9,651 nt of DNA from Archaeoglobales archaeon (GTDB taxonomy: Archaea > Halobacteriota > Archaeoglobi > Archaeoglobales > Archaeoglobaceae). The position numbers and the translations under genes were made by a program. Every line of letters starts with the position of its first letter. Position 1 is the first letter of the stretch. Below the pieces are notes generated by a model, which was given only the letters and a program-made list of their open reading frames with translations, searched no databases and had not been told where the DNA came from. The DNA is taken from contig QMZD01000042.1 of NCBI GenBank assembly GCA_003662985.1, forward strand, positions 1 through 9,651, read 5' to 3'. Of the stretch, positions 6,821 through 9,651 are shown one piece after another.

Positions 6821-6838
6821 GGGCTACCCCCTTAGCCC
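6821..6838 (-). promoter_or_regulatory. GC-rich hairpin in the hexuloisomerase leader
   Basis: GGGCTA and TAGCCC form a perfect 6-base-pair inverted repeat around a 6-base loop that reads AGGGGG in the mRNA sense. It ends 3 bases before the GTG start and directly abuts the GAGGTGAT sequence. In RNA it could present or hide the G-rich ribosome-binding stretch in its loop; in DNA it could be an operator. The role is inferred. Confidence 0.5.
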
Positions 6839-6868
6839 TTCAATGTTTACTCATGCTGCAATTTAAGG

Positions 6869-6878
6869 TTTTTTATTC
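6869..6878 (-). promoter_or_regulatory. Candidate TATA box of the hexuloisomerase-peptidase operon
   Basis: On the minus strand the bases read GAATAAAAAA, about 52-61 bases before GTG 6817. If used, the leader would be around 30 bases and include the hairpin at 6821-6838. An alternative AT-rich site (CCTTAAAT) lies about 8 bases nearer the gene. Both are weak matches. The gap 6818-6944 holds no gene. Confidence 0.3.
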
Positions 6879-6944
6879 TTATTTGGTGAATAAAAGAGGA
6901 ATCGAAAGAAAGAGTGGAGAATATAACTGGGGCAGAAATCCGTT

Positions 6945-7745
6945 TTAACCAATTAGCGTTCTTAAAATGGTGTAAGTGAGCTCCTCAGTAACTTCCTCAC
7001 TCGAACCTCCCGAGAGTATAATCAAGGTTTTGGTATCCTCAATCCTCTCCTTAATGAGCTCCGTTATTTTCCTGAAGCACTCCGTAGAGAGATTTAAGTC
7101 TGAAAGTTCGCCTTCATGAGCATCTTGGCCGACGTACCATATTAAAACGTCTGAAGTAAACTTTTCCATGGTTTCTAGAGCCTCTCTAACGTTTTCAAGG
7201 TATTCCTCTTCATCCTCGAATCCGAAGCAAATTTTCTTTCCGTCCGAAGAACTTCCTGTTTTTCCACAAAAGCAGAAGTACATCGAATTCCTATCATAGG
7301 CGATATACTCAAAAACACCGTCTCCATGGTGGCTGTCGGTATCGAGAATAGAGACTCTCTTAAAACCGGAATCCCGTAAAACCTTTATCGCAAGGTTCAC
7401 ATCGTTGAGGAATGAGTATCCCTTAAATCTGTCCCTCATTGCATTATGCCCGGTTCCGGACGTTGGAACGAAGACAAAATCAAAATCTTTAAGGAGCTTG
7501 GCTGCCGTATAAACGGCCCAAGCGGATCGGAATGTTGAGGATGAGGCAAAAAACCTTCTTACCTTTTCGATCATCTCTCTCGTGTGGATTTCATAGAGTA
7601 CACTTTCATCGAATTCGAAAGTTTCCGGCCTGACGTATTTGATATTGAAGCTTTTGATGGCCCTCTCAAAACCAATCAGCCTTCTTGAAATCGCTAGATT
7701 CGCCTCTTTTATCTCTGGAGAATAAACGATCGCAAATTTCATCAT
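6945..7745 (-). CDS. Histone deacetylase/acetylpolyamine amidohydrolase-fold protein with altered catalytic residues
   Basis: This 266-residue protein belongs to the HDAC (arginase-deacetylase fold) superfamily. The zinc site is present: D137 and H139 in LDTDSHHGDGV (134-144) and D208 in GQDAHEGE (206-213). The GH-A motif is GHNAM (99-103), so the first histidine (H100) is kept while the second, a catalytic acid/base in HDAC8 and HDLP, is N101. The C-terminal GGGY motif reads SGGSS (245-249), so the transition-state tyrosine is replaced by serine. The protein is also short; deacetylases of this fold usually exceed 300 residues, and here only 17 residues follow that motif. The zinc fold is clear; ordinary deacetylase activity is doubtful. 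Substrates could be acetyl-lysine, acetylpolyamines or another amide, or the protein may only bind. Two ATGs open the frame (7745, 7742). A TATA-like box 20-30 bases upstream implies a near-leaderless mRNA. It is divergent from the corrinoid-activator gene. Confidence 0.8.
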   Translation of the reverse strand: MMKFAIVYSPEIKEANLAISRRLIGFERAIKSFNIKYVRPETFEFDESVLYEIHTREMIEKVRRFFASSSTFRSAWAVYTAAKLLKDFDFVFVPTSGTGHNAMRDRFKGYSFLNDVNLAIKVLRDSGFKRVSILDTDSHHGDGVFEYIAYDRNSMYFCFCGKTGSSSDGKKICFGFEDEEEYLENVREALETMEKFTSDVLIWYVGQDAHEGELSDLNLSTECFRKITELIKERIEDTKTLIILSGGSSEEVTEELTYTILRTLIG

Positions 7746-7796
7746 TCAATCTTTGTAGAAACTCCTAAATATCATTTTTTGTAGAGATGTCTTAGC
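7746..7796. promoter_or_regulatory. Compact divergent promoter with TTTGTAGA direct repeats
   Basis: Only 51 bases separate the two divergent starts. One AT-rich element, CTAAATATCATTTTTT (7764-7779), sits at leaderless distance from both ATGs: its TAAATAT core is 26-32 bases before 7797 and 20-26 bases from 7745. The octamer TTTGTAGA occurs on either side in the same orientation (7752-7759 and 7778-7785), 26 bases apart. No Shine-Dalgarno precedes either ATG. A shared TATA element or two overlapping ones are both possible. Confidence 0.55.
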
Positions 7797-9629
7797 ATGC
7801 CACAAAATGATCATTCTGGAAATTCTGGAAATTCTAGACGTTCTGAAGATTCAGGAGATATGGTAAACGTAACTTTTCTTCCATCCGGTAAGAGATTGAG
7901 GGTGAAAAAGAATTCTACCATTCTCCAGGCAGCCCAAGAGGCTGGAGAGGGTATAAGGAGTATTTGCGGTGGGAAGGGCAGTTGTGGAAAGTGCAAGGTT
8001 GTGCTTGAAAGGGGGAAGGTTGAGAAAAATCCAGAACCTCATGAGAAGTTCATAAAGAAGGGGGAGAATGCGATACTCGCCTGCCAATCACGAATTCTTA
8101 CCGATGTACAGGTTTTCATTCCTGTGGAATCCAGATTGGAAAAACAGCAGATTCTGGCTGAATTTATTGTAAAAGAGAAGGATTTAAAGCCAGTGATAAG
8201 AAAAGAGTTTTATAAAGACGTTTTTCTCCCGGAAATTATTTCTCAGAAAGAATACAGGCTTGTGTTCACCCCTGAAATAGAGGAGGGTGATGTAACTCTC
8301 GTTCTGAGGGATAGTGAGGTAATAGGGGTTGAAGAAGGGGATACGAGAGATGAATTCTTTGGAATTGCCGTTGATGTTGGAACAACAACAGTCGTCGTGT
8401 CTCTCATCGATCTGAGAGATGGTAGGGTTGTTGATGTAACCTCTGACTACAACGGCCAGATAATATATGGTGAGGAAGTACTCTCAAGAGTCGAATTTGC
8501 CAGAAGCAGAAAGGATGGCTTGGATATTCTCCAGAAGTCGATTATATCAACTCTCAACAAACTGATAGGTGAAATAATGGGTGATTTTCCTTCAGAGAGG
8601 ATATACGACGTGGCAATCTCGGGCAACACTTTAATGACTCACTTTTTCTTCAAAAGGGATGTAGAATACCTCTTTGAAACATCAGAACCAAAGCTGGAGA
8701 GAAAACCCTATGTTGCCAGTGCAAAGGATCTGGGGTTGAATGTATATCCTGAAGCAAACGTTTTTGGACTTCCACCTGTGGGAAAATATGTGGGAGGAGA
8801 CATCGTTGGGGACATCCTGACATCTGGCATCGCAAATTCCAACGAGATATCCCTTATGGTCGATCTGGGAACGAATGGTGAGATCGTCATAGGAAGTGAA
8901 GGGTGGCTCATCTCAACATCCGTCGCCTCAGGCCCAGCTTTCGAAGGATACGAGATAAAGAACGGGAGCAGAGCAGTTGAAGGGGCGATCGATCATGTTA
9001 AAATAAACGATCCGAATGAAGAGCCGGAGTACACAGTCATTGGAAATGTGAAGCCTGCAAGCATCTGCGGTAGCGGGCTAATCGATCTTCTAGCAGAACT
9101 CTTCAAAAATGGAATCGTCGACTTTACTGGAAGTCTTCAGAAGAATCCAAGGGTTAGACAAGGGGACGATGGAAAGGAATACTTGATCGTCGAAGCGGAG
9201 AAAACATCAACTGGTAAGGACATCGTTTTCACCCAAAAGGATATAGATACCTTGGTTATGTCTAAGGCTGCCGTTTGTGCTGGTATGAGCGTTCTGCTGA
9301 AAAAAGCGGGGTTGGATATAGAAGACATCATGAGGTTTTACATCGCTGGAGCGTTTGGCTACTACATTGATATTGAAAACTCCTTTATAATCGGCCTCTT
9401 CCCAGAATTTCCCAATGCAGAAGTCCTTCAGATAGGAAACGGAGCGCTTGCGGGAGCGTATATTGCCCTAACCTCAGAAAGCAAAAGAAAGTTAACGGAG
9501 AAGATAGCAAAGATCATGACGTATTTCGATCTCAGTACGGATCCGAATTTCATGGAGGAATACAACGCAGCACTCTCCATCCCAGGAAATCCACAACTCT
9601 TCCCGACGATTTATTCGAAATACGTTTGA
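7797..9629 (+). CDS. 2Fe-2S/ASKHA corrinoid-protein reductive activator-like protein (RACo/DUF4445 family)
   Basis: This 610-residue cytoplasmic protein is of the type that reduces cob(II)alamin to cob(I)alamin on corrinoid methyl carriers at the cost of ATP. The N-terminal plant-type ferredoxin domain (about 23-112) binds one 2Fe-2S cluster through C57, C63, C66 and C96. A linker region follows (about 113-187). The C-terminal ASKHA ATPase domain has phosphate-1 AVDVGTTTVV (191-200), phosphate-2 VDLGTNGEIVIG (355-366), SICGSGLIDLL (422-432), the adenosine motif YIAGAFG (515-521) and GNGALAGAY (547-555). There is no C-terminal CxxC cluster site, so it resembles RACo of the acetyl-CoA pathway more than RamA of methylamine users. 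Before the usual start lies a 21-residue Ser/Gly/Asn-rich tail encoded partly by a 9-base tandem repeat. ATG 7860 (M22) is an alternative start, preceded by AGGAG but only 2 bases away. No methyltransferase or corrinoid protein is in the window, so the target is unknown. Confidence 0.88.
   Translation: MPQNDHSGNSGNSRRSEDSGDMVNVTFLPSGKRLRVKKNSTILQAAQEAGEGIRSICGGKGSCGKCKVVLERGKVEKNPEPHEKFIKKGENAILACQSRILTDVQVFIPVESRLEKQQILAEFIVKEKDLKPVIRKEFYKDVFLPEIISQKEYRLVFTPEIEEGDVTLVLRDSEVIGVEEGDTRDEFFGIAVDVGTTTVVVSLIDLRDGRVVDVTSDYNGQIIYGEEVLSRVEFARSRKDGLDILQKSIISTLNKLIGEIMGDFPSERIYDVAISGNTLMTHFFFKRDVEYLFETSEPKLERKPYVASAKDLGLNVYPEANVFGLPPVGKYVGGDIVGDILTSGIANSNEISLMVDLGTNGEIVIGSEGWLISTSVASGPAFEGYEIKNGSRAVEGAIDHVKINDPNEEPEYTVIGNVKPASICGSGLIDLLAELFKNGIVDFTGSLQKNPRVRQGDDGKEYLIVEAEKTSTGKDIVFTQKDIDTLVMSKAAVCAGMSVLLKKAGLDIEDIMRFYIAGAFGYYIDIENSFIIGLFPEFPNAEVLQIGNGALAGAYIALTSESKRKLTEKIAKIMTYFDLSTDPNFMEEYNAALSIPGNPQLFPTIYSKYV
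7813..7836 (+). repeat. 9-base tandem repeat at the 5' end of the RACo-like gene
   Basis: ATTCTGGAA occurs twice in tandem and a third, degenerate copy (ATTCTA) follows. Read from ATG 7797 it encodes the SGN-SGN-S tail. If translation instead starts at ATG 7860, the repeat is in the leader and may serve regulation. Confidence 0.7.
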
Positions 9630-9651
9630 TTTTAAGATTTTAAGTATTATG
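9630..9651 (+). other. 3' flank of the RACo-like gene
   Basis: After the TGA stop, GATTTTAA occurs twice in tandem (overlapping the stop codon's last bases), giving T4 runs that could be a weak archaeal terminator. The window ends on an ATG (9649-9651) that could open a next gene, but nothing of it can be seen. Confidence 0.3.

Noticed and set aside
1..9651. CRISPR arrays, insertion sequences, integrase attachment sites, rRNA or tRNA genes
   Set aside because: No regularly spaced repeats, transposase-like frames, terminal inverted repeats or structured RNA genes were seen anywhere in the window.

Overview
The window reads as a piece of a euryarchaeal chromosome, most likely from the Archaeoglobales (Archaeoglobus, Ferroglobus, Geoglobus). 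The evidence is the gene content: an archaeal type IV pilus/secretion ATPase with a tandem T2SF membrane protein, a TET-type M42 aminopeptidase, an archaeal 6-phospho-3-hexuloisomerase, and a RACo-like corrinoid activator. Codon use rich in AGA/AGG/ATA and short AT-rich TATA-type promoters close to start codons point the same way. The order-level placement is an inference from gene content, not from a database match.

Layout. Bases 1-845 (minus) hold the N-terminal part of a fused DHBP-synthase-like/GTP cyclohydrolase II protein that runs off the left edge. Its GCH II zinc cysteines are intact, but its DHBP synthase half has lost every catalytic residue I could align. Upstream of it, 909-1103 (minus) encodes a 64-residue double-CxxC zinc-ribbon protein. 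About 350 bases (1104-1453) follow with no gene I can support, only short tandem repeats and TATA-like sequence. Bases 1454-5033 (minus) are a two-gene operon: secretion ATPase first, then its 660-residue membrane platform with two T2SF domains. Bases 5167-6817 (minus) are a second two-gene operon: hexuloisomerase, then M42 aminopeptidase. Bases 6945-7745 (minus) encode a short histone-deacetylase-fold protein that keeps the zinc ligands but lacks two catalytic residues. It is divergent, across a 51-base promoter region, from a 610-residue 2Fe-2S/ASKHA corrinoid-activator-like protein (7797-9629, plus).

Expression logic. Genes that begin a transcript (ribBA-like, zinc ribbon, ATPase, HDAC-like, RACo-like) have a TATA-like box about 20-35 bases before the ATG and little or no leader. 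The genes inside operons (T2SF protein, M42 peptidase) have Shine-Dalgarno sequences. The hexuloisomerase is the exception, with a GC-rich hairpin against its GTG start.

The genes do not form one obvious pathway. They are separate housekeeping or accessory modules: flavin/deazaflavin precursor synthesis, surface filament or secretion, pentose supply by reverse RuMP, peptide turnover, and corrinoid activation. The most unusual points are the dead DHBP synthase half with a palindrome over its promoter, the HDAC-fold protein with altered catalytic residues, and the repeat-encoded N-terminal tail of the corrinoid activator.
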